Of a DNA stretch of 64,000 bases, positions 55,785 through 63,470 are shown piece after piece. The DNA is from Massilia sp. Se16.2.3 (GTDB taxonomy: Bacteria; Pseudomonadota; Gammaproteobacteria; Burkholderiales; Burkholderiaceae_D): positions 1,798,001-1,862,000 of the forward strand of contig NZ_CP050451.1 of the NCBI RefSeq assembly GCF_014171595.1, written 5' to 3'. The position numbers and the translations under genes were made by a program. The notes under the pieces are model-generated. The model saw nothing but the letters and a program-made list of their open reading frames with translations. It searched no databases and was not told where the DNA came from. Numbering within the stretch: position 1 is the first letter of the stretch; each line of letters starts with the position of its first letter.

Positions 55785-55957
55785 GGCATGTGGCCGATCA
55801 TTGCCGCAAGGAAGCTGCAGCGCGCCGGCGTGGTCGTTTTGGAAAGTGTATTTTAACGAGAAACTTCACGGGGAATCTTAGTCGATATAATTGCCGGGCG
55901 GGCGAATATTGCCCGACGTTGTACACGCAGTACAGAAAGACGTTCAGAAAGGTAAGC

Positions 55958-57145
55958 ATGTCTACCCCCTTCGGTCCGGCCGATGCCCAGGCCTATATCC
56001 ATAAACTGCTCACCGTCATGCACCAGCAGGGCGGCTCCGACCTCTTCATCTCTGCCGACTTTCCGCCCAGCATGAAGCACCAGGGCGCGATGAAACCGAT
56101 GAGCCAGCAGCGCCTGACGGGCGAAGTCACGCGTGCGCTTGCGCTGTCGCTGATGAACGAACGCCAGCGCGCCGAGTTCGAAGCCGAAATGGAGTGCAAT
56201 TTCGCGATCTCGCTGCCGAACGTCTGCCGTTTTCGCGTGAATGTATTCGTGCAGCAGCAGAGCGTCGGCATGGTGGTGCGCACGATCGCCTCGGAAATTC
56301 CGAACTTCGAGAAGCTCGAGCTGCCCGAGGTATTGAAGGACGTCGTCATGACCAAGCGCGGCCTGGTGCTGGTCGTCGGCGGCACGGGGTCCGGCAAGTC
56401 GACCACGCTGGCGGCGATGATCGACTACCGCAACAGCAACTCGGCCGGCCACATCATCACGGTGGAAGACCCTGTCGAGTACGTGCACAAGAACAAGAAC
56501 TGCCTGGTGACGCACCGCGAAGTCGGCGTCGACACCCATTCCTGGCACAACGCGCTGAAGAACACGCTGCGCCAGGCGCCGGACGTGATCCTGATCGGCG
56601 AGATCCGCGACACCGAGACGATGGAGCACGCGATTGCCTTTGCCGAAACCGGCCACCTGTGCCTCGGCACGCTGCACGCGAACAATGCCAACCAGACAAT
56701 GGACCGCATCATCAACTTCTTCCCGGAAGAGCGGCGCAACCAGTTGCTGATGGACCTGTCGGCGAACCTGCGCGCGATCGTCTCGCAGCGCCTGGTGCGC
56801 ACCGCGGACGGCCTTGGCCGCAAGGCTGCCATCGAAATCCTGCTCAACACCCCGACCATCAGCGAGATGATCCTGAAGGGGAATTTCCATAGCATCAAGG
56901 AAATCATGCAGAAGTCGCGCGAACTGGGCATGTGCACCTTCGACCAGGCGCTGTACGAGCTCTACAACAAGGGCGACATCACGTATGACGAGGCGATCCG
57001 CAACGCCGACTCGGCCAACGGCCTGCGCCTGCAGATCAAGCTCTCCGGCGACCGCCGCGAGGCCGATACGGGCACGAGTGCAAAAGGCCCGGGCCTGTCG
57101 ATGATGCTCGAAGAAGAACCACAAGACCCTGCCAATCCGACCTGA
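55958..57145 (+). CDS. Additional PilU-like retraction ATPase
   Basis: A 395-residue PilT/PilU family ATPase, separate from the pilT/pilU pair. Walker A GGTGSGKST, Asp box GHIITVEDPVEYVH, Walker B ILIGEIRDTETM and His box ETGHLCLGTLHANNANQTMD are all intact. It resembles PilU more than PilT. The C-terminal extension (RREADTGTSAKGPGLSMMLE) is acidic and disordered. It may fine-tune pilus retraction, or serve a second type IV pilus or DNA-uptake machine. A TATAAT-like -10 lies at 55886-55891. hldC follows 20 bp downstream. Confidence 0.88.
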   Translation: MSTPFGPADAQAYIHKLLTVMHQQGGSDLFISADFPPSMKHQGAMKPMSQQRLTGEVTRALALSLMNERQRAEFEAEMECNFAISLPNVCRFRVNVFVQQQSVGMVVRTIASEIPNFEKLELPEVLKDVVMTKRGLVLVVGGTGSGKSTTLAAMIDYRNSNSAGHIITVEDPVEYVHKNKNCLVTHREVGVDTHSWHNALKNTLRQAPDVILIGEIRDTETMEHAIAFAETGHLCLGTLHANNANQTMDRIINFFPEERRNQLLMDLSANLRAIVSQRLVRTADGLGRKAAIEILLNTPTISEMILKGNFHSIKEIMQKSRELGMCTFDQALYELYNKGDITYDEAIRNADSANGLRLQIKLSGDRREADTGTSAKGPGLSMMLEEEPQDPANPT

Positions 57146-57165
57146 CCGGTCCCAAGCCGAACCTT

Positions 57166-57639
57166 ATGCCCCATTTCGAGAACAAGATCTGCTCGCGCGC
57201 CGAGCTCGAGGCGCGCGTTGCCGCACTGCCGAAACCCGTCGTCCTGACCAACGGCGTCTTCGACATCCTGCACCGCGGCCACGTCACTTACCTGGCGCAG
57301 GCGCGCGAACTGGGTGCCTCGCTGGTCGTCGCCGCCAATACCGACGCCTCCGTAAAACGCCTGGGCAAGGGCGACGACCGGCCCCTGAACACCCTGCACG
57401 ATCGCATGGCGGTGCTGGCCGCGCTGGAATCGGTGAGCCTCGTGGTCGAATTCGACGAGGACACGGCCCTGGAAACCGTGCTCGAAGCGCGTCCGGAGAT
57501 CTATGCCAAGGGCGGCGATTACGACATGACGGCCATTCCCGAAGGGCAGGCGGTGCTGGCCTATGGCGGGCGGGCGGTAGCGATCGATTTCGAGCACGAC
57601 CGCTCGACGACGAAGCTGGTGGCGCGCATTCGCGGCTGA
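57166..57639 (+). CDS. hldC: D-glycero-beta-D-manno-heptose 1-phosphate adenylyltransferase
   Basis: A 157-residue nucleotidyltransferase with the start VVLTNGVFDILHRGHVTYLA (HxGH motif) and C-terminal YAKGGDYDMTAIPE. The single-domain form (RfaE2/HldC) corresponds to the C-terminal half of HldE. It makes ADP-heptose for lipopolysaccharide core. It lies between the PilU-like gene and the HAD gene and may be transcribed with both. Confidence 0.93.
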   Translation: MPHFENKICSRAELEARVAALPKPVVLTNGVFDILHRGHVTYLAQARELGASLVVAANTDASVKRLGKGDDRPLNTLHDRMAVLAALESVSLVVEFDEDTALETVLEARPEIYAKGGDYDMTAIPEGQAVLAYGGRAVAIDFEHDRSTTKLVARIRG

Positions 57640-57651
57640 CGGGGCCGCTTG

Positions 57652-58347
57652 ATGCGACACCGCCTGTTCCTGTTCGACCTCGACGACACGCTGCTCGACT
57701 TCAAGGCGTCGGAGCGGCTGTCGTTCGAACGGACGATGGCTGGACTTGGCCTGGATGCCGTTCCGGCGGAATTGTTCGCGCGCTACCAGGCCATCAACAT
57801 CGCGCTGTGGAAGGCCTTCGAGGCGGGCACGGTCTCCAAGGATTTCCTGAAGGTGGAACGCTTTCGCCGTACCTTCACCGACAGCAGGCTCGATCTCGAC
57901 CCCGAGGCCGCGAGCGCGCTATACCTCGATGCGCTGGCGAACACGGTGGTCCTGATCGAGGGCGCGGCCGAACTGTGCGCGAGCCTGGCGGCCATCGGCG
58001 AAGTGGGCATCATCACCAACGGCATCGAGCACATCCAGCACCAGCGGGTGGCCGCGTCCAGCCTGCACGCGCACGTGTCCTTCGTCGCCACTTCGGAGGC
58101 CTGCGGCCATGCCAAGCCGGACAGCCGTTTCTTCGACTACACAGTGGGCATGGCGCGCCACTTTTCGCCGCCTGAAACGGTGATCGTCGGCGACCGCCTG
58201 GACGCCGACATCCTCGGCGCCAACCGCTTCGGGATCGCCAGCTGCTGGTTCAATCCGGGCGGCCAGCTTAACGACACGCAGGCCGTGCCAAGCTGCGTCG
58301 TGGCGCATCTGGACGAGGTCGTGCCGGCGCTACGCAGCCTCGCCTGA
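57652..58347 (+). CDS. YjjG-type HAD hydrolase (noncanonical nucleotidase)
   Basis: A 231-residue HAD hydrolase: motif I DLDDTLLDF, motif II TNGIEHIQHQR and motif III/IV AKPDSRFFDY with GDRLDADILGA. The cap domain and the FLFDLDDTLLDFKASER start match YjjG nucleotidases, which remove modified pyrimidine nucleotides. Start at ATG 57652, twelve bases after hldC. The exact substrate is not certain. Confidence 0.85.
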   Translation: MRHRLFLFDLDDTLLDFKASERLSFERTMAGLGLDAVPAELFARYQAINIALWKAFEAGTVSKDFLKVERFRRTFTDSRLDLDPEAASALYLDALANTVVLIEGAAELCASLAAIGEVGIITNGIEHIQHQRVAASSLHAHVSFVATSEACGHAKPDSRFFDYTVGMARHFSPPETVIVGDRLDADILGANRFGIASCWFNPGGQLNDTQAVPSCVVAHLDEVVPALRSLA

Positions 58348-58369
58348 ACCACCCATGAGAAGAGCGCCC

Positions 58370-59131
58370 ATGCAACGAATCTTCCATTTCCTGCTGCTGC
58401 TCGGCGTTCTTTATGCCCTGGCCTGCGTGGCCCTGTTCGCGTTCCAGCGTTCCCTGATTTACTTCCCGCCGCAGGGCGCGGCGGTGCCGGCGCCGAAGAC
58501 GTCCACGCTGGAGGTGACCGGCGCGCGGGTCAGGGTGTCGGAGCGGCCGCTGCAGGGAACCAGGGCCCTCATTTATTTTGGCGGCAACGCCGAAGATGTG
58601 ACGATGAGCCTGCCTCAGCTGGACAGCGTCTTTCCCGACCGCGCCCTTTACCTGATGCATTACCGCGGCTATGCGGGCAGCACCGGCAAGCCGACCGAGA
58701 AAGCGCTGGTGGCGGACGCGCTGGCGCTGTTCGACCGCGTCCATGCCCAGCATGGCGATGTCGTCGTGATCGGCCGCAGCCTGGGCAGCGGCATTGCCGT
58801 ACAGGTCGCGGCGGCGCGGCCCTTGTCCAGGCTGGTGCTGGTCACGCCCTACGACAGCCTGCAGGGGCTCGCCGCGGACCGGTTTTCCTGGTTTCCGGTG
58901 CGCTCGCTGCTGCAGGATAAATACGAATCCTGGCGCCATGCGCCGCGCGTGACCGCGCCTACCCTGCTGCTGGCGGCCGACCACGACGAGATCATTCCCG
59001 CCGCCAGCACGCGGCGTCTGCTGACGCGGTTCGCCCCCGGCGTGGCGAGCATGACGGTCATCGAAGGAAGCGGGCATAACACGATCTCGGATGCCAGCGC
59101 GTATGTTGAGTCGTTGAAGTGGGCGAAATAG
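58370..59131 (+). CDS. Membrane-anchored alpha/beta hydrolase
   Basis: A 253-residue protein with a membrane helix (FHFLLLLGVLYALACVALFA) and an alpha/beta hydrolase fold: MHYRGYAGSTGKPTEKAL, nucleophile GRSLGSGIAVQ, Asp in LAADHDEIIP and His in EGSGHNTIS. This matches the YfhR/BEM46-like membrane hydrolases. The start at 58370 follows a GAGAAG site; ATG 58355 would add five residues. Separate from the HAD gene by 22 bp. Confidence 0.88.
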   Translation: MQRIFHFLLLLGVLYALACVALFAFQRSLIYFPPQGAAVPAPKTSTLEVTGARVRVSERPLQGTRALIYFGGNAEDVTMSLPQLDSVFPDRALYLMHYRGYAGSTGKPTEKALVADALALFDRVHAQHGDVVVIGRSLGSGIAVQVAAARPLSRLVLVTPYDSLQGLAADRFSWFPVRSLLQDKYESWRHAPRVTAPTLLLAADHDEIIPAASTRRLLTRFAPGVASMTVIEGSGHNTISDASAYVESLKWAK

Positions 59132-59260
59132 AGCCCGCGTTCCATTGCACCGACATTTTCCGCCAGCGCAGCTTTTTTTTCGCATTGGTTGAATCCTTTT
59201 GCTTGTCGTCCGCCACTTAGGAGCAGAAGCACTTTTTCTGACCTACAAAAGGAGTCGACA

Positions 59261-59695
59261 ATGTTTTTCCAGAAGAACCTCCCCGGTATCGAGCGTGCCA
59301 TCCGTGTTGCCATTGGCTTCTGCCTGATCTGCTTCGGGCTGCTTTTCGCCCAGCACGGCTGGATGACATGGTCCGCCATCGGTGCCGGCGTGATCGCCGC
59401 ATGCACCGGCTTCATCGGTTTTTGCCCGATGTGTGCCATGGCCGGACGCACACTGCAGGTCGATCCCCTGTTCACATCTATTAAGGAGGGAGCCATGTTT
59501 TGCAGCACGTCGGTCGGGATGCACCTATTGCGGGGAGGAGGCGCGCTGGCGCTGATCGCGCTTGCCATCCATCCAGGTTCGAGCCAGCCTTTGCACGTAG
59601 TGCCACTCATCCTGGGAGCCGTGCTGCTGCTGCGCGGTTGTCCCATGTGCTGGCTGATCGGCCTGGTGCAAACGATCGGAAACAAGCGCACATGA
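59261..59695 (+). CDS. Double DUF2892 (YgaP-TM-like) membrane protein
   Basis: A 144-residue protein with two copies of the DUF2892 pattern. The first is NLPGIERAIRVAIGFCLICF then GFIGFCPMCAMAG, the second LRGGGALALIALAIHPG then LLRGCPMCWLIGL. Each ends in C-P-M-C. The second half begins right after a strong internal ribosome site (AAGGAGGGAGCC, 59483-59494 region) and an in-frame ATG at 59494, so the second domain may also be made separately. The stop overlaps the ECF sigma start (ATGA), which couples them. Role is unknown; CPMC motifs suggest redox or metal sensing. Confidence 0.75.
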   Translation: MFFQKNLPGIERAIRVAIGFCLICFGLLFAQHGWMTWSAIGAGVIAACTGFIGFCPMCAMAGRTLQVDPLFTSIKEGAMFCSTSVGMHLLRGGGALALIALAIHPGSSQPLHVVPLILGAVLLLRGCPMCWLIGLVQTIGNKRT

Positions 59696-60231
59696 TCCAG
59701 TTCGACCTACCCCTTGTCGAAGCAGCCTGTAGCGGAGACGCCGCGGCGATCGAGAAGCTGTTGGCGCTGTCCCAGCCGGATTTGCGCCGCTTCGCGCGGC
59801 GCTCCTGCGCCACCAGCGAAGACGCGGACGACGCGGTACAGGTAGCCTTATGGAACTTGCAGCGCAATATTGGCGCCATTCGGGTCATTGCCGCCCTGGC
59901 CGGATGGATGTTCAACATCATCGAGCGCGAGTGCTACCGCTTGCTGCGTATTCGAGGAAAGACCGAGGAGCTCACCGAATCGATGTGCAACTCCCTGGAG
60001 CAACCGGTTTCAAACGATGCCCTCCGGCGCGACCTCGCCTGTGCGATGGCGGCCCTGCCGCCGGCGTACCGCGAGGTGCTGATCTTGCGTGATGTCGATG
60101 AATTGACGGCGCCGGAAGTCGCCGAGACGCTGCGGATTTCCGTGCCTGCCGTCAAAAGCCGCTTGCACCGCGCCCGCGCCATGATGCGCGAGCGCCTGCT
60201 AGCGAGCGGCTATACGGCTGTGCGCCAATGA
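59692..60231 (+). CDS. ECF-type RNA polymerase sigma factor
   Basis: A 179-residue sigma-70 family ECF factor. Region 2 (LRRFARRSCATSEDADDAVQ) and region 4 (LPPAYREVLILRDVDELTAP then EVAETLRISVPAVKSRLHRA) are clear. It overlaps the DUF2892 gene (ATGA), which may act as its membrane partner, since no classic anti-sigma gene is adjacent. The targets are unknown. Gap to the next gene is empty. Confidence 0.9.
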   Translation: MIQFDLPLVEAACSGDAAAIEKLLALSQPDLRRFARRSCATSEDADDAVQVALWNLQRNIGAIRVIAALAGWMFNIIERECYRLLRIRGKTEELTESMCNSLEQPVSNDALRRDLACAMAALPPAYREVLILRDVDELTAPEVAETLRISVPAVKSRLHRARAMMRERLLASGYTAVRQ

Positions 60232-60324
60232 GGGGACGACCGGTTTTAAAGCAATATCCTCAGCCCAGGAGCGTCTTCCAGTAGTGAGATCTTCCGCATG
60301 TCGGCTGCCTGCTGGAACCGGAGT

Positions 60325-60734
60325 TTATTGCCTGCGATAGTGTCGATGCACGCAGATGAGGATTGTCCCTGCTACCCACAAGTATCCGCCGATGGCAAGT
60401 CCGCGAGACAGAGCAAAGCTGTCTCCACTCCCACATCCACCAGCAGGGAGCACCAGGCACAGCAAGGCAAGCACGATCGCTACCCGAGCGATGACTGTAT
60501 GCAATTTGGTCAGGGACCGACGGGCCCAAGCACCTTCGATGATCAACAGGACGCCGAGATTGGCGAACCAGCGCGGATCAAGGACTAGCCCGCCCATTAT
60601 CAGGACCTGATACCCCAGGAGGCCTCACCTTGCCCGCAGGTAAAAGCAGGAAGCGACAAGCTTGCGAGATAAGCAGCCAGACCAACGAGCAGCAGGACGG
60701 GGGAAGGGGCGCGAAGTAGCGGTGGGATTGCCAT
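60325..60734 (-). CDS. Small membrane protein, frameshifted
   Basis: Two adjoining minus-strand frames make one protein of about 136 residues: MAIPPLLRAPSPVLLLVGLA to CGQGEASWG, then after one missing G (near 60625, GGGG run) YQVLIMGGLVLDPRWFANLG to the end. It has about four membrane helices and a pair of cysteines. I do not recognise the family. Close to trmL (13 bp after its stop, same strand). A frameshift repair is the simplest reading. Confidence 0.55.
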
Positions 60735-60747
60735 CGGACTCGTGCTT

Positions 60748-61218
60748 TCAGGCCCCGCCCGCATACCCGTTCTGGCGCCACGCCTCATACACCACCACCG
60801 CCACCGTATTGGACAGGTTCAGGCTGCGGTTGTCCGGCATCATCGGCAGGCGGATGCGCTGGGCGGGCGGGAAGCTTTCGCGCAGGGCGGGGTCGAGGCC
60901 GCGCGATTCGGCACCGAACACGAAGACGTCGCCCGGCCGGAAGGCCGCGTCCGCGAAGGGCGATGAGCCATGGGTCGTGAGCGCGAACATGCGTGCCGGG
61001 TCGGGTTGGGCGTCCGCCAGAAAAGCATCCCAGTGCTTGTGCACCTTCATCGTCGCGTAGTCGTGGTAATCGAGGCCCGCGCGCCGCATCTTGGCATCAT
61101 CGAGCGGAAAACCGAGCGGTTCGATCAGGTGCAGCTGCACGCCGGTATTGGCGCACAGGCGGATGACGTTGCCCGTGTTGGGCGGAATTTCTGGTTCGAC
61201 CAGGACGACGTGAAACAA
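60748..61218 (-). CDS. trmL: tRNA (cytidine/uridine-34-2'-O)-methyltransferase TrmL
   Basis: A 156-residue SPOUT methyltransferase with the start FHVVLVEPEIPPNTGNVIRL, the central FVFGAESRGLDPAL and the knot end LPMMPDNRSLNLSNTVAVVV. It modifies the wobble base of tRNA-Leu. The start is TTG 61218, 5 nt after an AAGGAG site; longer versions upstream have no better signal. Common neighbour of comF in this bacterial group. Confidence 0.92.
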   Translation of the reverse strand: MFHVVLVEPEIPPNTGNVIRLCANTGVQLHLIEPLGFPLDDAKMRRAGLDYHDYATMKVHKHWDAFLADAQPDPARMFALTTHGSSPFADAAFRPGDVFVFGAESRGLDPALRESFPPAQRIRLPMMPDNRSLNLSNTVAVVVYEAWRQNGYAGGA

Positions 61219-61246
61219 GCAATTCTCCTTCGTTGACAAGATGGCG

Positions 61247-61302
61247 CATCGATGCGGTGACATCGATGCGGTGGCATCAATGCGGCGGCATCAATGCGGC
61301 GG
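61247..61302. repeat. Four tandem copies of a 14-bp unit across the comF stop
   Basis: CATCGATGCGGTGA, CATCGATGCGGTGG, CATCAATGCGGCGG and CATCAATGCGGCGG follow in line (61247-61302). The last copy spans the comF stop (61291-61293). Likely formed by slippage; it gives short extra sequence between trmL and comF and no apparent regulatory role. Confidence 0.85.
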
Positions 61303-62085
61303 CGTGCGCGCGAACACCAGGTTCGACACGCGCGCCGCGCCGGCGGCCTTCAAGGTGGCCGCTACTTCGTTCAGCGTGTGGCCGCTGGTCATGACGTCGT
61401 CGACAACGCCGATGTGGCGGCCGGATACCAGGTGCGCCATCCCGGGCGTGACGGCGAACGCGCCCCGGATGTTGCGTGCCCGTTCGCGCGGCGCGACGCC
61501 GGACTGCGCCGCCGTCTCGACGACCCGCGTGAGCAGGCGCGGTGCCAGCGCGATGCCGAGCCCGCGTGCCAGCGGCCGGGCGATCTCGAGCGCCTGGTTG
61601 TAGCCGCGTTCGACCAGGCGGCCGGGCCCCGGGGGTACCGGGCACAGCACGTCTGGCAGGGGCCAGCCGGGCCGGGCCAGCACAGCCCCGGACAAGCGCT
61701 GGCCGAACCAGGGTGCGAGCGGCAGGCGCGCGCCGAACTTCAGCGCCAGCACCAGGCCGTCGAGCGGCGCTTCGTAGTCGCAGGCGGCGAGGGTGGCATC
61801 GAAAGCCGGCGGGTCCGCCAGGCAGGCGCCACACTGCCCCCGTCGTCTGCCGTGCCGAGCGGGTTGGCGCAGCACGCGCAGCGCGCCGGGGACGCGGCTC
61901 CCCCGCGTGGCATAGCGTGCGGTGCAGGGCGTGCAGACGACCTCGTCGGCGCGCTCGCCGCACAGCGCGCAGGAGCAGGGCAGCAGCGAGGACAACAAGG
62001 TTTTCCCCAGGCCAGACCAGGCATTGTGCGGCCAGCGGCCCCTCCACAGACCTGCTTGCCCGGCCATCGGCTCGACTCCCCACAA
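61291..62085 (-). CDS. comF: ComF family protein (phosphoribosyltransferase-like)
   Basis: A 264-residue protein. The N-terminal zinc-ribbon region has CALCGERADEVVCTPC and QCGACL; in the part between (near 61850-61890) the expected CACCANPLGTADDGG lies in another frame, so a +1 and a -1 indel probably flank it and cancel. The phosphoribosyltransferase domain has VDDVMTSGHTLNEVA and RGYNQALEIARPL. ComF proteins work in DNA uptake and DNA metabolism. Start ATG 62085 or 62067. Divergent from bioC with 44 bp between, a shared promoter region. Confidence 0.88.
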   Translation of the reverse strand: MWGVEPMAGQAGLWRGRWPHNAWSGLGKTLLSSLLPCSCALCGERADEVVCTPCTARYATRGSRVPGALRVLRQPARHGRRRGQCGACLADPPAFDATLAACDYEAPLDGLVLALKFGARLPLAPWFGQRLSGAVLARPGWPLPDVLCPVPPGPGRLVERGYNQALEIARPLARGLGIALAPRLLTRVVETAAQSGVAPRERARNIRGAFAVTPGMAHLVSGRHIGVVDDVMTSGHTLNEVAATLKAAGAARVSNLVFARTPPH

Positions 62086-62129
62086 ACATGTACACTCCCG
62101 CCATTATCTCATTTCAAAGCTTCAAGACC

Positions 62130-63059
62130 ATGGCTTCTCCCCAGTCTCCCTCCAAAATGAGTGCGCCGATTGACGCGTCGCGCGTGCGTGCGCTGTTCGC
62201 GGAACCTGGGCGCGTGGCGCCAGGCGACTTCCTGCGCCGCGAGATTGCCGAACGCATGCACGAGCGCCTGAGCCTGGTGAAAATCGTGCCCCAGCGCGTG
62301 CTCGATGCCGGTTGCGGCGCCGGGCCCGACCTGGAACTCCTGCAAAAGCGTTACCCGGCTGCCCATATCGTCGGCCTGGATGCGTCGCCCGCCATGCTGG
62401 CGGCGGCGCGGGCGGCCGCACCGCAGGCAGGCTCGGGCATGCGTTCGCTGAACCAGATGCTCAGCCGCTTGATGCCCGCCAAGGCCGGCGTCGACCTGGT
62501 TTGCGGCGACTTCGGTGCCCTGCCATTCGGGCCGAACTCGCTCGACCTGGTCTGGTCGAACCTGGCACTGCACTGGCATCCGCAACCCGACCGCGTCTTC
62601 TCCGAGTGGCGCCGCACCCTGCGCGTGGACGGCTTGCTGATGTTCTCCAATTTCGGACCCGATACCTTCAAGGAGCTGCGCGCCGCCTTTGCTGAAATGG
62701 ACGAAACCCCTCACACGCTGCCTTTTGTCGACATGCACGATTTCGGCGACCAGCTGATCGAAGCGGGCTTCTCGACGCCGGTCATGGACGCCGAGCGCAT
62801 CACCGTCACCTACGGCACGGTGGACGCGCTGCTGGCCGACGTGCGCGCGGTCGGCGGCAATCCGCTGGCGACGCGCCGGCGCGGGCTGGTCGGCCGCGCC
62901 GCATGGGGCCGCATGCGCGACGCGCTCGAGGCCGGGCGCGGCGCCGACGGCAAGATTGACCTGAGCTTCGAAGTCATCTACGGCCACGCCTTCCGGCCGG
63001 TGCCGAAGAGCACGGCGTCGGGCGAATCGATCGTGCGCTTCCAGCCACGTAAGCCGTAG
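62130..63059 (+). CDS. bioC: Malonyl-ACP O-methyltransferase BioC
   Basis: A 309-residue SAM-dependent methyltransferase with motif I VLDAGCGAGPDLELLQKRYP and the BioC-like segments FSEWRRTLRVDGLLMFSNFG and FVDMHDFGDQLIEAGF. It methylates malonyl-ACP to start pimelate synthesis for biotin. A 20-residue insert (about residues 101-120) is seen in betaproteobacterial copies. Start ATG 62130 (or 62157). Divergent from comF. Other biotin genes are not adjacent here. Confidence 0.9.
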   Translation: MASPQSPSKMSAPIDASRVRALFAEPGRVAPGDFLRREIAERMHERLSLVKIVPQRVLDAGCGAGPDLELLQKRYPAAHIVGLDASPAMLAAARAAAPQAGSGMRSLNQMLSRLMPAKAGVDLVCGDFGALPFGPNSLDLVWSNLALHWHPQPDRVFSEWRRTLRVDGLLMFSNFGPDTFKELRAAFAEMDETPHTLPFVDMHDFGDQLIEAGFSTPVMDAERITVTYGTVDALLADVRAVGGNPLATRRRGLVGRAAWGRMRDALEAGRGADGKIDLSFEVIYGHAFRPVPKSTASGESIVRFQPRKP

Positions 63060-63169
63060 ACCGGCTGGCCCCCGCCCGGTGCCGATCGTCGCCGTGTGGG
63101 AACGAGCGCGTGCCGTGGGCATCCTGTTCCCGCACGCACCACAACAGTTGCCCAGAACAAGGATTTTCC

Positions 63170-63199
63170 TTGAATAAAAATTAGCCATTTGAGTATAAT
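63170..63199 (+). promoter_or_regulatory. Candidate sigma-70 promoter upstream of coxB
   Basis: TTGAAT (63170-63175) and TATAAT (63194-63199) are spaced by 18 bp in an AT-rich patch. It would give a leader of about 265 nt before coxB. The rest of the 411-bp region 63060-63470 has no gene. Confidence 0.4.
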
Positions 63200-63470
63200 C
63201 AATGACTATTTTTTCGCCCTATGAGCCAGAAACGCTGAAAAAGCGGGCAAAACAGGGCGGCATTTAGAAAATTGAAAAGCAGCATCAGCAAGTTTCGCGC
63301 CCGCCAGTGTGTTTGCAGTTGCTGGTGGACGTTGCAAGGTTTCGTACTATGCACGTCCACGCCGCGCCGCCGGGACTTGGAACTTGCACTTGGTTTCGGA
63401 GCGGCGGCGGTTCGTTCATGGAATTGCTGACCGTTTAAAAATATTCTTATTTTGGGTGGTTGGGGACAAC

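Noticed and set aside
61247..61302. CRISPR-like array
   Set aside because: Units are only 14 bp, directly adjacent without spacers, and there are no cas genes.
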